DNA of 64,000 nt, taken from Streptomyces sp. CB02058 (lineage in GTDB: Bacteria > Actinomycetota > Actinomycetes > Streptomycetales > Streptomycetaceae). Position numbers and translations under genes: made by a program. The notes under the pieces were generated by a model that saw nothing but the letters and a program-made list of their open reading frames with translations, was not told the DNA's origin and did not search any database. The stretch lies in NCBI RefSeq assembly GCF_001905505.1, contig NZ_LIPG01000007.1, positions 1 to 64,000 of the forward strand, written 5' to 3'. Shown here piece by piece: positions 1 through 8,026 of the stretch. How positions within the stretch are numbered: position 1 is the first letter of the stretch; each line of letters starts with the position of its first letter.

Positions 1-99
1 ACCGGCGCCGACGGCGCCCAGGATCAATGCCCAGAGAAGGACGACCAGCCAGCGCCGCCTGAACGCGCCACCGCCGATCTTGTGCAGGAAAGTAGCCAC
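1..99 (-). CDS. MMPL/RND-family exporter, N terminus only (partial)
   Basis: These are the first 33 codons of a gene that runs off the left edge, starting at a GTG at 99 with a GGAG about eight bases upstream. The visible protein begins VATFLHKIGGGAFRRRW and runs into a hydrophobic stretch (LVVLLWALILGAVGAG). That is the usual N terminus of actinobacterial MMPL exporters: a short lead, a cluster of Arg, then the first membrane helix. It lies downstream of the TetR gene on the same strand, the usual pairing for a regulator-controlled MMPL pump of lipids or drugs. Only the N terminus is seen, so the family is likely but not certain. Confidence 0.6.
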   Translation of the reverse strand, partial: MATFLHKIGGGAFRRRWLVVLLWALILGAVGAG

Positions 100-287
100 G
101 AGAAGAGCTCCGAATCTGAGGTGATTTTGGGCGCGCGGTGCCCTGACGCCTGCGGCGATGTAGACGCAGAAGCCTTGAGAGGGCATGCGGAAGCAGACGA
201 GCGACCGCGTGGCCGCTGTCAGGGTGTGGCGGGCCGCCGGCGGTGCCTTGCTGGCACGGCCGGAGTACCGGTCAGGACTGGATCAGG

Positions 288-899
288 TCACAGGGCGCGC
301 GGTTGCGCGGTGAGGGCGGGCAGAAGAACCAGGTCGACGACGTTCTCCATCAACTCTTGGGTCGCCGGGGTCCCGCGCAGAATGGTCTGCGCGAGCAGCG
401 GACCCATCACGATCTGGTCCGCCAGAGCGATGACAGGGTTGCTGGCGTCGATCTCCCCCCTGGTCACCGCCCGCTCGAAGAGGTGGGCCAGGTCGCGCAG
501 GATTGGATGAATCAGGATCTCGCGCACGATCTCCATCAGGTCCTCGTCCTGGACGATTGCGGCGGGCACCGAGGTGAAGGTGTCCTTCACCGGGTCATCA
601 GCCACCAGATGGCGCACGACGGCCATCAGGTCGCCGCGCAGGCTGCCGGTGTCGATGCGCGACAGGTCGTTACCAGCTTCACTGGTGAGGGCACCCCAGG
701 CCGAGATCACCAGCCGGGGCTTGCTCTCCCACTGCCGGTAGAGCGTCGCCGTGCTGCACTTCGCCCGCTGCGCGACCGCGGCCATGGTCACCTGCTCGTA
801 GCCGACCTCGCCGACCAGTTCCGCCGTCACACGCAGCAGCTCACGTTCCCGCTCCGCGGTGAGCTTGCGGCGGCGTGACGCGGGTGGTGCCTCGGTCAT
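288..899 (-). CDS. TetR/AcrR-family transcriptional repressor
   Basis: This 203-residue one-component regulator has an N-terminal TetR helix-turn-helix (about residues 12-60; GYEQVTMAAVAQRAKCSTATLYRQW) written here only to show the family and a helical ligand/dimer domain behind it (DDPVKDTF, LAHLFERAV, LADQIVMGPL), as in TetR C-terminal families of about 200 residues. I start it at the ATG at 899 (MTEAPPASRRRKL). The frame is open to 944, but that extension would run into the promoter region. It probably represses itself and the MMPL-type gene downstream: both read leftward with 188 bases between them, and a palindromic site sits 54 bases before the start codon. The ligand is unknown. Confidence 0.9.
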   Translation of the reverse strand: MTEAPPASRRRKLTAERERELLRVTAELVGEVGYEQVTMAAVAQRAKCSTATLYRQWESKPRLVISAWGALTSEAGNDLSRIDTGSLRGDLMAVVRHLVADDPVKDTFTSVPAAIVQDEDLMEIVREILIHPILRDLAHLFERAVTRGEIDASNPVIALADQIVMGPLLAQTILRGTPATQELMENVVDLVLLPALTAQPRAL

Positions 900-952
900 G
901 ACTGCTCCTGATCGGCCCGTAGCTGACACCAGAACTGTAGCCACCCAACCAA

Positions 953-986
953 TCGAAAATCAAGTTTTCGAAACTGGGGTTTTCGA
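953..986. promoter_or_regulatory. Palindromic operator upstream of the TetR gene
   Basis: A perfect inverted repeat, TCGAAAA-TCAAG-TTTTCGA, lies at 953-971. A third half-site, TTTTCGA, follows at 980-986 and forms a second, overlapping imperfect palindrome with the end of the first. Its AT-richness stands out from its surroundings. It is the natural binding site for the TetR protein encoded at 288-899; this is inferred from position and symmetry. Confidence 0.65.
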
Positions 987-1523
987 TGATGGGCTTCGGC
1001 CCGACTCTCAGACATGCACAACCTGAAGCGGCCGAGGATGCGGCGGCCACTGGCAAGGCTCCCGAGAGCAGTCCCGCCGCAGCACGCCGCCTGCGAGACA
1101 TTCACTGCAGGACGGCCCACCGGCCTACCCACCCCGGGTCAGGCCGGTTACGCACCCGCGTTTGAGCACGTCATGGCTAACATCCGGGTTCCCAGGCCGC
1201 TCCGCAGGCCGCGAATCGCAAACGGCTCGGTAGCCGTGGCGGGCGGCCTCCGGCTTTCGACCGGCAGCCGACGCCGACGCTCCGCCCGGCAAGCAGCTCC
1301 GGCAGCCGCTCGGGCACCACAGTGGCCTGGCGCTACCACCCGGGCTCGGGAACCCGCCCGCCGATCGGAAGCGGGAAGACCGCCAGGCCCAGTCGACGGC
1401 CGCGCGGGCGGCAGCGAGGACGGGGGCGGTGAGGACCCGATCATCCCGAAGGGTCCGGACGGGCCAGGCAAGCTGATGTTGCTGAAACGCCGCGCGAGCG
1501 GCGCTGGGTGCTTCCTGTGGGTT
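987..1523. other. Intergenic stretch, no gene seen
   Basis: About 540 bases between the TetR operator and the HATPase-like gene. Open frames exist on both strands, but they are low-complexity Arg/Pro/Ala translations with no recognisable domain or ribosome binding site. Confidence 0.5.
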
Positions 1524-1988
1524 CTACAGAGGGAGGATCGCCCAGAGCCGACGTCCATCGTCAGCGGTGTCGGTGCCGCACGCCACCGCCCCAAGGGCGG
1601 TGAGCTCAGGAAGGACCGCGTCGGTGGCGGCGGGGCCGGGCTGGTGGGACAGAGCGACGATGAGCGCTTGGCGGTCCTGGTCGGCGAGGTGGACGGAGAC
1701 GCGGCGGCCGCCGTCCGCGACGGCGGTGCGCACCAGGAGATCGGTCAGGTCGGCGGCGGCCTGGTCGGCTTCCCGGTAGCCCCATTCATGGAGCCGGTCC
1801 AGGACGTGCCCGGTCGCCTTCCTCGCGGACCACGGGGCGGCCTCCAGCGACCAGTTGGCGCTGCGCCGGTTGCGGACCTGCATCCGGGCCCTGGCCCCTT
1901 GCAGGCCGGTCTCCGGGCGTGGTGGGGAGAGCGGGCGCTTGGGTGGGGGCGGGGTCCTGGGCGGGTAATCCGGGGTGTGCTCAGCCAT
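1524..1988 (-). CDS. ATP-binding protein resembling anti-sigma regulatory factors (HATPase-like)
   Basis: This 154-residue protein has a Pro-rich N-terminal lead (about 40 residues) followed by a region reading RRSANWSLEAAPWSARKATG, a helical segment (AADLTDLLVRTAVADGGRRV) and a Leu-rich end (LWAILPL). The middle matches the layout of the short RsbW-like HATPase domains that are abundant in Streptomyces, where a helix carries the Asn-box. Here the usual E-x-x-x-N appears as DLTDLLVRT, so the nucleotide-binding Asn is missing and ATP binding may be lost. The start is the ATG at 1988 with GGGAG and AGGTGG upstream; an in-frame codon at 2009 is possible. It could act in sigma-factor partner switching; the partner is unknown. 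Confidence 0.65.
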   Translation of the reverse strand: MAEHTPDYPPRTPPPPKRPLSPPRPETGLQGARARMQVRNRRSANWSLEAAPWSARKATGHVLDRLHEWGYREADQAAADLTDLLVRTAVADGGRRVSVHLADQDRQALIVALSHQPGPAATDAVLPELTALGAVACGTDTADDGRRLWAILPL

Positions 1989-2212
1989 GTCCACCTGAAC
2001 TCCCAGCATCGGCGCAGACCTTCATCGTAGGGCCAAGCCGTGCGCCGAGCGGACAGTTCGAGGAAGCACTGCTCGTCCGGCGCCTCTCGGCCCGCCGCAC
2101 ACCGCGCGGACTGAGGGATTCGAGGCCGGTCAGTCGGCGGCGGGACCCTGATGCCGGCGCGGCAGGCTGCCGGATTCCCCGGACGCCGGCCATCCGTTGC
2201 GGGCCGTATCCG

Positions 2213-2800
2213 CTACCGGTCCCGCCCGGTCATCAGCAGGATCAGAGCCTTGGACCGGCTGGTGCCAAGGGCAGTGGCCACCGCCTCGGCGGACACGTCG
2301 ACGTCCAGCATGCCCGCGGCCGCCCCGGCAGCCCTGGTGGTAATGCGCTCCAGCACACCGGCGGCGCGCAGTGCGGCGAGCGGCGTGTCCACGGCGGTGG
2401 TGTTCAGCTGGTCGGCAATCTCGACCAACAACGTGGCCAAGGGCTCCGGCAGCGGCACCGTCTTGTCGCGGACGACGGACAGGTGCGCGGTCCAGTCCGC
2501 GAGCGGACCGGCCAGGTCGATGTCCGCCTCGTGCAGGGTCTGATCGCCGATCGCCGCCCAGTCCAGCGGATACTCCGCGGCCCCGCGCCAGCCGCACGCG
2601 CACACCCCGCGCAAGGCCTCAGCGCGCGGGCGGCGCAAACGACCGTCGTAGACCGTCCAGTGCGTCGTCGACGGCACGTGCGAACCGCTTCCCACATCGA
2701 AATACACCGGCCCCGGCTCCCTCCCGCCGATCAACACCCCCGCGGCACCCGCGTGCACGTCCCCGAACTCCACCGTCCACCAGTCCCACTCCACCAACAC
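2213..2800 (-). CDS. Conserved hypothetical protein
   Basis: I do not recognise a named family. The 195-residue reading starts at a GTG (VLVEWDWWTVEFGDV) because GGAGG lies five bases before it; the frame stays open to 2902. The N-terminal half is rich in Trp, Gly and aromatic residues and contains a Cys-Gly pair (VCACGWRG). The C-terminal half is predicted helical (LATLLVEIADQLNTT, LAALRAAGVLERI) and ends in an HTH-like piece (VATALGTSRSKALILLM), so the product may be a small nucleic-acid-associated protein. It is transcribed towards the HATPase-like gene, with a 224-base gap. Confidence 0.65.
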   Translation of the reverse strand: MLVEWDWWTVEFGDVHAGAAGVLIGGREPGPVYFDVGSGSHVPSTTHWTVYDGRLRRPRAEALRGVCACGWRGAAEYPLDWAAIGDQTLHEADIDLAGPLADWTAHLSVVRDKTVPLPEPLATLLVEIADQLNTTAVDTPLAALRAAGVLERITTRAAGAAAGMLDVDVSAEAVATALGTSRSKALILLMTGRDR

Positions 2801-2981
2801 ACCACCCTCCAACGCACACCTGCCGGCCACCCTCCCCCACCCAGGTACCAACCCACCCCCGCACCAACCCAACAACGCTTCCCGTTGGACGTGGCCGGCC
2901 ACGGTCTGACGAAGACGACGACGAACCCGGGGCGTGTTCAGTCAGGTGATGACCGGCTGGCCGCCGGAGGACTGCGTCAGA

Positions 2982-3098
2982 TCAGTTGCGTTCAGCAGTC
3001 ACGGTGCTCCAGTGGTGGCCCTCGCCGCAGTCGCACGCGTAGATCCCGCTCTCCGGTACGAACTCGGCCGGATGCCAGGGCGTCTGTTCCTCGCTCAT
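2982..3098 (-). CDS. 38-residue Cys/His small protein
   Basis: This is a short complete frame (ATG at 3098, TGA at 2984-2982) encoding MSEEQTPWHPAEFVPESG followed by a C-D-C-G-E-G-H-H-W patch. The two Cys and two His so close together suggest a metal-binding turn. The composition (acidic, Pro/Trp containing, high third-position GC) fits a real Streptomyces small gene rather than chance. It is divergent from the decayed small gene at 3188, and both may have shared a promoter region of about 90 bases. Its function is unknown. Confidence 0.5.
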   Translation of the reverse strand: MSEEQTPWHPAEFVPESGIYACDCGEGHHWSTVTAERN

Positions 3099-3187
3099 GT
3101 ACCTGGTGTGCGACGCCCCGCCCCACGGCGCGACTCCAGGCGCCTGCCCGGCATGCTGGGACCGGCGTGGAGCCGCACCCTGGAGAA

Positions 3188-3375
3188 ATGAGCACTCCGA
3201 TCGTCATTCACCACCCCTCCCCCACGGGCGGGCGGCGGGTCACCATCCGTGGGCAGATCGTCGGGCTCGCCTACGAGGACCAGGACGTCATCGAGTTCCT
3301 GCGGCGTGCCGGGCTCCCACCTGCCGGAGTGGGTGGAGTGGCGGGGCGGGCGCGCACGCGTACGCGGCTGCGTAG
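3188..3375 (+). pseudogene. Relic A of a recurrent small Streptomyces protein (frameshifted)
   Basis: The frame starts at ATG 3188 behind GGAGAA and reads normally as MSTPIVIHHPSPTGGRRVT through VIEFLRRAGLP. The expected C terminus (LPEWVEWRGG, then AHAYAAA and a stop at 3375) is found only after two frame changes. Without correction the frame runs on to 3427. Three further relics of the same gene lie at 6350, 16894 and 18912, which is what fixes the expected C terminus. The N-terminal 50 residues look healthy, so decay is recent or a sequencing error is involved. I know no function for this family. Confidence 0.6.
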
Positions 3376-3414
3376 GGCGAGGGCCGGCGCGGCCGGTGGT
3401 GTCGGCTGCCTTGG

Positions 3415-6132
3415 TCATGCTGGGTGATCGGTGGTGCATGCTTCCTTCACCATCGCGTAGACGAGGTCCAGCAGGAGTTCGTCCCGCTCCTCGGCCGGCT
3501 GGTGATTCATGGTGAGGCGGGCTGCCGTCCTGGGATTGATCAGCGCCAGCCTTGTCAGGGGTAGGCGTGCGTAGGTGTCGCGCGGGGTGTCTTTGTCCTG
3601 CACGCCCCGGGCGGTGTGAACGGCCTGGGTGGCGATGTGTTCGGCTGTCTCGGGTACGAAGTCGACCAGAGCTTGTGTCAGGTTCTCCAGCAACCAGCCG
3701 CTGTCTTCGTCTTCTTGCGCCGCGGTTTCCAGGGCAAGCTTGATCGCCCACCGCGGTTCGCTTTCCGCCGATGTCCGGACTCCTTCCACCAGCGCGAGCT
3801 GCCGCTCATCGGGATCGGTGATCTCGCGCGCGGTGCGTACGAACTCCTCGAAGAGGTCTTCTGCCTGAACAGGGCTGGTTTCCTTCAGCAGGAGGGCCAG
3901 GAACCGAAGGACATCGGCGCGCGCGGCTGTTTCAGTGAGGCTGGTAGCCACTGCGCGCGCCCGGGCGGGGTCGGTGCAGGCGAGCGTCTTGGCGATGTGA
4001 GCCAGGGTGGACTCGCGTTCTTCCAGATCGGAGATCTGCGACGCGATGTGCTCGGCCTCCTGAACGAGTTGTTCGGCTCGCGCAGGGTCCTTTTCGCTCA
4101 GGTCCTCGGCGAGGACGTTCAGCACGGCGGCTCGCAGCCGTGGCTGATCCGCCGGGATGGACCGGGCGACACGCCATGCCTGCTGAGGCCGTTCCTCGCG
4201 CAGCTGTTGAAACAACTCGAACAGGGACTCCGCGCGTGGTTCCTCCCCGATCGTGCTGCGGGCCACCCGCTCGGCCCGCTCAGGATCAGTCCGCACCAGT
4301 TGTCTGAACAACTCGGCCTGCGCCAGCCCTGAGGAAGCGGTGTCGTCCGTGCCGTTGGCTATACGCAGTGCCTGCTCCGGATCCACGGGAATCAGGGCGG
4401 AGACTATTGCGGACAGCGCCATGCTTCGGACCCACGCTGCATGGATGAACAGGACGGTCCGCTCGGCACGGCGCGGGTCACTGCGGGCCAGACCTGCAGC
4501 GATGTCCCTGAACAGCCGGTCGATGGTGGTCTGCTCCATCTTGCCGGTGAGTTCGTGGGCGAGCCGTTCGGCGCGGTCGGGGTCCTTGACAGCCTGCGCC
4601 TCCGCAATGCCATGAAGGGTCCAACCGATCAGCCCCTCGTGGTATTGCCGGTCGGCGAGCTCCCGGGCGATCCGTTCGGCGCGGTCGGGGTCCGCTGCCG
4701 CCATCCCCTCAGCAACGCTCAGCAGAACGTCATCGTCTCCCTCAACACTCCTGGCCATCCGTTCCGCTCGTTCAGGTTCGACGGGGGCAAGAGCCTCGGC
4801 GGCGGCGAGCAAGGCGTCCTCACGGACCTTGCGCTGGCGCCGCCCCCGGATCGCCAGGGCCAGACCCTCGGCCCGCTCGGCCGCGGTCCGCGCACGGGCC
4901 TGGTCGGTCGGGGCCAAGGCCGTGACGATGGTGGCGAGCGCCTGAATATGGGCCAAGACGTCCGTAGCAGTGGCCGCGTATCGGTGCGCCTCCACGACGA
5001 GGAAGGCGCCGCGTGCCGGATTGCCGGGCTGAACGTTCGCCGCGAGGTGCGCGAGTGCCTGCGTACGTTGCTGCACGCCGGTGATATGGGAACACACCTC
5101 CTCCGCGTTGATCAGCCACCGCTGCCCTCGTTGCCTGAGCCGCTCCCGTTCGGCTACCCGCTCCTGCTCCTCGCGTGCCCGTCGTCGTCCCCGCCTCGTA
5201 CTACGCCCTCCGGCTCCGGCGGGATACGGGTCAGTTCCGCCGAAGAACGTCCCGACAGAGGCCGGAGCGGGAACGTCCCGCTCGCTGATCATCGAGGTCA
5301 TACCGGACGGCAGCCACGACGCCCCGGTGGTGTCCGGGACGATGACCTGGTCGAGCAGCTGTGCCAGGGTCGGCCTCCGTCCGGTCTCCTTGGCCAGGCA
5401 GTCCGCGACCAACGGCCCGAGGGACGGGGGCAGCCCTGACAGATCCGGGGGCTCATGAACGACGCGGTAGTTCACCGCGTGGGCAGCGCCCACCCCGAAC
5501 GGGAGCCGGCCGGTGGCTGCAAAGGTGAGCACAGCGCCGAGCGCGAACACGTCCGACTCCGGCCCCGCCTGATTGCCGATGATGTGTTCCGGGGCCATGA
5601 ACCCGGGTGTACCGATGGCCATCCCGGTTCCGGTGAGCTGGGTGTCCTCGGCTGCGCGGGCGATGCCGAAATCGATCAGGCGCGGGCCGTCCCCTGCCAG
5701 CAGCACGTTCCCAGGCTTGAGGTCGCGATGCACCATTCCCCACCGGTGCACCGCCGTCAGCCCTTCCGCGAGACCGGCGGCAAGCCTACCCAGCGCACGT
5801 TCCGGCAGTGGCCCGTGCAGGCTGACCGCCTGCTGCAGCGAAGGACCAGGAATGTAAGCGGAAGCCAGCCACGGTGGGTCGGCCGCCGGATCCGCATCCA
5901 CCACATGAGCCGTGTAGAAGCCCCCGACCTGCCGCGCCGCCTCCACCTCCCGGACGAACCTGCGACGGAAGTCCGCATCACCGGCAAGCTCAGGGCGCAC
6001 CACCTTCACCGCCACCAGCCGGCCCCCGGGCGAACGCCCCAGGAAGACCTGCCCCATTCCGCCCCCACCCAGCCGCTTCAGCAACCGGTACGGGCCAACC
6101 ACCTGCGGGTCCGCAACCCGTAACTCGTCCAT
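3415..6132 (-). CDS. Soluble Ser/Thr protein kinase with repeat-rich C-terminal half
   Basis: 905 residues. The N-terminal 270 form a complete Hanks-type kinase: Gly-rich loop LGGGGMG (21-27), Lys in VAVKVV (43), VHRDLKPGN (134-142, catalytic Asp about 137), IDFG (153-156) and a GTPGFMAPE activation segment end. An Arg-rich linker follows (about 310-335). The remaining 550 residues are helical and contain a recurring DPDRAERxA motif spaced about 35 residues apart, a TPR- or HEAT-like solenoid. No membrane helix and no PASTA repeats are visible, unlike PknB-type sensors, so it should act in the cytoplasm with the solenoid binding a partner. Start: ATG 6132, with GGGAG five bases upstream, preferred over a GTG at 6144. 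It has no obvious operon partner. Confidence 0.92.
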   Translation of the reverse strand: MDELRVADPQVVGPYRLLKRLGGGGMGQVFLGRSPGGRLVAVKVVRPELAGDADFRRRFVREVEAARQVGGFYTAHVVDADPAADPPWLASAYIPGPSLQQAVSLHGPLPERALGRLAAGLAEGLTAVHRWGMVHRDLKPGNVLLAGDGPRLIDFGIARAAEDTQLTGTGMAIGTPGFMAPEHIIGNQAGPESDVFALGAVLTFAATGRLPFGVGAAHAVNYRVVHEPPDLSGLPPSLGPLVADCLAKETGRRPTLAQLLDQVIVPDTTGASWLPSGMTSMISERDVPAPASVGTFFGGTDPYPAGAGGRSTRRGRRRAREEQERVAERERLRQRGQRWLINAEEVCSHITGVQQRTQALAHLAANVQPGNPARGAFLVVEAHRYAATATDVLAHIQALATIVTALAPTDQARARTAAERAEGLALAIRGRRQRKVREDALLAAAEALAPVEPERAERMARSVEGDDDVLLSVAEGMAAADPDRAERIARELADRQYHEGLIGWTLHGIAEAQAVKDPDRAERLAHELTGKMEQTTIDRLFRDIAAGLARSDPRRAERTVLFIHAAWVRSMALSAIVSALIPVDPEQALRIANGTDDTASSGLAQAELFRQLVRTDPERAERVARSTIGEEPRAESLFELFQQLREERPQQAWRVARSIPADQPRLRAAVLNVLAEDLSEKDPARAEQLVQEAEHIASQISDLEERESTLAHIAKTLACTDPARARAVATSLTETAARADVLRFLALLLKETSPVQAEDLFEEFVRTAREITDPDERQLALVEGVRTSAESEPRWAIKLALETAAQEDEDSGWLLENLTQALVDFVPETAEHIATQAVHTARGVQDKDTPRDTYARLPLTRLALINPRTAARLTMNHQPAEERDELLLDLVYAMVKEACTTDHPA

Positions 6133-6349
6133 ACCCACTCCCACAACCGGTGATCACGCACTCACAACGTCAGCCCAGCCACAGCTCATCACGGGGCGCA
6201 GCCATGCCCTACTCGACGAAGACGACTCGCCAACCGTTGCGAGTTCCATCTCCAGGAACGGCTTTGGGATACAGACCTCGCAGCCAAGTGCCCCACTGGC
6301 ATGTCACTCGTGTCTGACGTACTGCGACTGCGCGACGCCCCCGAAGGCC

Positions 6350-6493
6350 CCACCAGCAGGCGTTCGCCGGACTCGTCTTCGACGTCCAGGACGTCGTCGG
6401 GTTCCTGCGACGTGCCGGGCTGCCGGACAGGGGGCAGCTGCCGGAGTGGGTGGAGTGGTAGGGCAGCGCGCGCATGAGTACACGGCGGCGCAG
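6350..6493 (+). pseudogene. Relic B of the recurrent small protein
   Basis: Without a start codon, the frame reads AFAGLVFDVQDVVGFLRRAG, then LPDRGQLPEWVEW and a stop. The conserved last residues (AHEYTAAQ) continue in another frame. It corresponds to the C-terminal half of relic A at 3188-3375. The 5' half is gone: an in-frame stop precedes the conserved part. The decayed copy lies 220 bases from the kinase start codon. Confidence 0.55.
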
Positions 6494-6533
6494 ACAGCGG
6501 CAGGCCGAGTGCGGCGCGGCCGGCGGTGTCAGT

Positions 6534-6878
6534 TCAACCTCGAAGTCCGGTGTCCGGTCGGCAGAACTGACACGGCTCGGTGCCCGGCTCGGCCAGTGCG
6601 ACCATCGCGTCCTCGCGGGAGATCAGCCCGACCGGGTCCGGGTAGGTGGCGCAGCCTCCACGGTGGAGCAGCGCCACCGAGGAGGAGCGCTGGGGCTGGA
6701 TCTTCCATGCCATCTCGGCCCGTGCCCGCTCGCGGCGTGCCTGTTCCTGGGCTTCCTGGATCTCCAGTTCCCGGACGCGGCGCTCGGTCTGCCCGAGCTG
6801 CCATCGCAGCCATTCGAGGAGGGCCCGGTTTTTCTCCAGGTCGCTGATGGCGTGGGAGGTCGGGATGTCGTCGGTCAT
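6534..6878 (-). CDS. Conserved hypothetical, coiled-coil N terminus
   Basis: 114 residues from ATG 6878 (MTDDIPTSHAISDLEKNRAL). A long charged helix covers residues 10-60 (LLEWLRWQLGQTERRV, ELEIQEAQEQARRERA), likely a coiled coil. The C-terminal half has scattered Cys: a GGCATYPD patch and a final CQFC pair, which could hold a metal. It is the second gene of a pair: the upstream gene ends two bases before this ATG, so they are translationally coupled. I do not recognise a function. Similar gene pairs are found on Streptomyces accessory DNA, from general knowledge. Confidence 0.72.
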   Translation of the reverse strand: MTDDIPTSHAISDLEKNRALLEWLRWQLGQTERRVRELEIQEAQEQARRERARAEMAWKIQPQRSSSVALLHRGGCATYPDPVGLISREDAMVALAEPGTEPCQFCRPDTGLRG

Positions 6879-6880
6879 GG

Positions 6881-7171
6881 CTACGCGTCGGGTCCGGCGG
6901 GATCGTGGACGTGCTTGAGGGCGGTACGGGCTGCCACGCGGTCCGGGCCCTCCAGCGTCGCCCAGTACGGGTGTGTCAGTACCTGAGTGGTCAGCTCCAG
7001 AATCCGGGCCCGGTATCCGGCGAGGCGCTCGGCTTCCTCCGGTGTGTAGCCGGGGCTGTCCGGCTTCTCGGGGCGGTAGTCGCTGTGGAGCTTCTTGTCC
7101 GCCGTCCAGCCGGGCAGCGGCTCGGCCGACCACGGCAGCAGCTGGGCGAACTCGTCGCGCTCGGCCTGCAC
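6881..7171 (-). CDS. Conserved hypothetical, first gene of a coupled pair (possible 5' damage)
   Basis: 96 residues from the only usable in-frame start, a GTG at 7171 without a good ribosome binding site. The protein-like sequence continues upstream of it (AFDFPQDLLDAQAALNE) until an in-frame TAG at 7238-7240. The natural start is therefore missing: a frame change of one or two bases near 7225 would link it to a GTG at 7233. The visible part holds LLPWSAEPLPGW, KLHSDYRPEKPDSPGYTPEE and a helical C terminus. The stop codon sits two bases before the next gene. Function unknown. Confidence 0.6.
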   Translation of the reverse strand: MQAERDEFAQLLPWSAEPLPGWTADKKLHSDYRPEKPDSPGYTPEEAERLAGYRARILELTTQVLTHPYWATLEGPDRVAARTALKHVHDPAGPDA

Positions 7172-7328
7172 CTCATTGAGGGCGGCTTGGGCGTCGAGGA
7201 GGTCCTGGGGGAAGTCGAAGGCAGACCCGCCACAATGCTACGTCTGTTCGATTTTGGAAGGCGACTGCCACACCGGACCGCCCCCTGAATGCACGAGGAT
7301 TCCGGCGCTCGGTGGCTACGATGCGAAA

Positions 7329-7369
7329 CGCGCCGTCCCCCGGCAGCTCCAATGCCGGGGGGCGGCGCG
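7329..7369 (-). terminator. Strong hairpin, copy 1 of a loop-conserved terminator
   Basis: A 17-bp stem (one G-T pair) with the loop GCTCCAA: CCCCCGGCA-GCTCCAA-TGCCGGGGG at its core. It lies about 45 bases after the stop of the frameshifted gene at 7415-7712. The hairpin at 11774-11820 has the same loop and inner stem. Confidence 0.7.
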
Positions 7370-7414
7370 CTCACGCTGGCCGCCGTCAACGGCCGGGGAG
7401 AGCTCCTCGCCGGG

Positions 7415-7712
7415 TCAGCCCATGGCGATGAAGTGGAAGGGACGGTCGGCGACGACACCGTTCGAGTTGCCCGTGCGGACCGTCACCCTCTCAGTCGTGG
7501 CACCGCCGGCGTGGGCGTTGTCCAGCAGGGACCACGCGTTACCGTCAAGCGTGGCAACGACCGACGGCACCTCCGCGAAGTCGTTGTTGAAGGTGAGGAT
7601 GCGTGCCGGTGCTGACCTTCGTGACCTTGAAGCCGTGGCCGGCGGTCCGGGTTCCGTCGGCCGCAACGGTCCCACGGACGATCTGGAGATTCTCGTAGGC
7701 GGTGATAGCCAT
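7415..7712 (-). pseudogene. Small beta-rich protein gene with a single frameshift
   Basis: The gene starts at ATG 7712 behind a strong GAAAGGAG and reads MAITAYENLQIVRGTVAADG to KVSTG. At about 7605 the sense frame changes by one base. The rest reads RILTFNNDFAEVPSVV, ATLDGNAWSLLDNAHAGG and ends DRPFHFIAMG at 7415. The total length, 298 bases, is one more than a multiple of three, so a single-base insertion explains it. The alternation of hydrophobic strands and the FHFIA(M/I)G end recall small lectin-like or phage-tail-like beta-sandwich proteins; I cannot name the family. Start signal and terminator are intact, so the lesion is recent or a sequencing error. Confidence 0.6.
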
Positions 7713-8026
7713 TTTCGTGCTCCTTTCCTCGGGAATTTCCCTTCATGGGCATGTCCAGACTGGATGCCCTCATGCTCCATTTGGGCGAATGGCACCCAAT
7801 CTGGTGAATTGACAAATTACCTGATCACCTACCTGGCCAGGTCGTCTCGGCCAGGCACGTGTACTCGCTGATGAAGGCTCACACGGGCCGCTCAGCGGCT
7901 GGCTCTGTTCATGAAAATGGGACAGCAGATGTTCACCACTTCGGGAGGCAGCTGAGTACCTGCTGAAATCGAACGCCCACCGGTGCCAAGGCGCCGGTGG
8001 GCGGCTGAGTCGATGCTTGCCGGCTG
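7713..8026. other. Intergenic with a 50-base relic (7900-7954)
   Basis: Between the frameshifted gene and the hydrolase. The only structure is at 7900-7954, a plus-strand piece nearly identical to the minus-strand sequence 11725-11698 plus 9706-9660. It encodes the same peptide (ENG, then QQMFTTSGG, with one frame change). The rest shows nothing. Confidence 0.55.

Noticed and set aside
82..878. Plus-strand frames at the left end
   Set aside because: They are antisense to the MMPL and TetR genes and show no domain or ribosome binding site.
1919..3427. A 502-codon plus-strand frame
   Set aside because: It is antisense to the HATPase-like and 195-residue genes, and its translation is Arg/Pro/Gly low complexity. 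Only its last 79 codons match a known protein tail (relic A).
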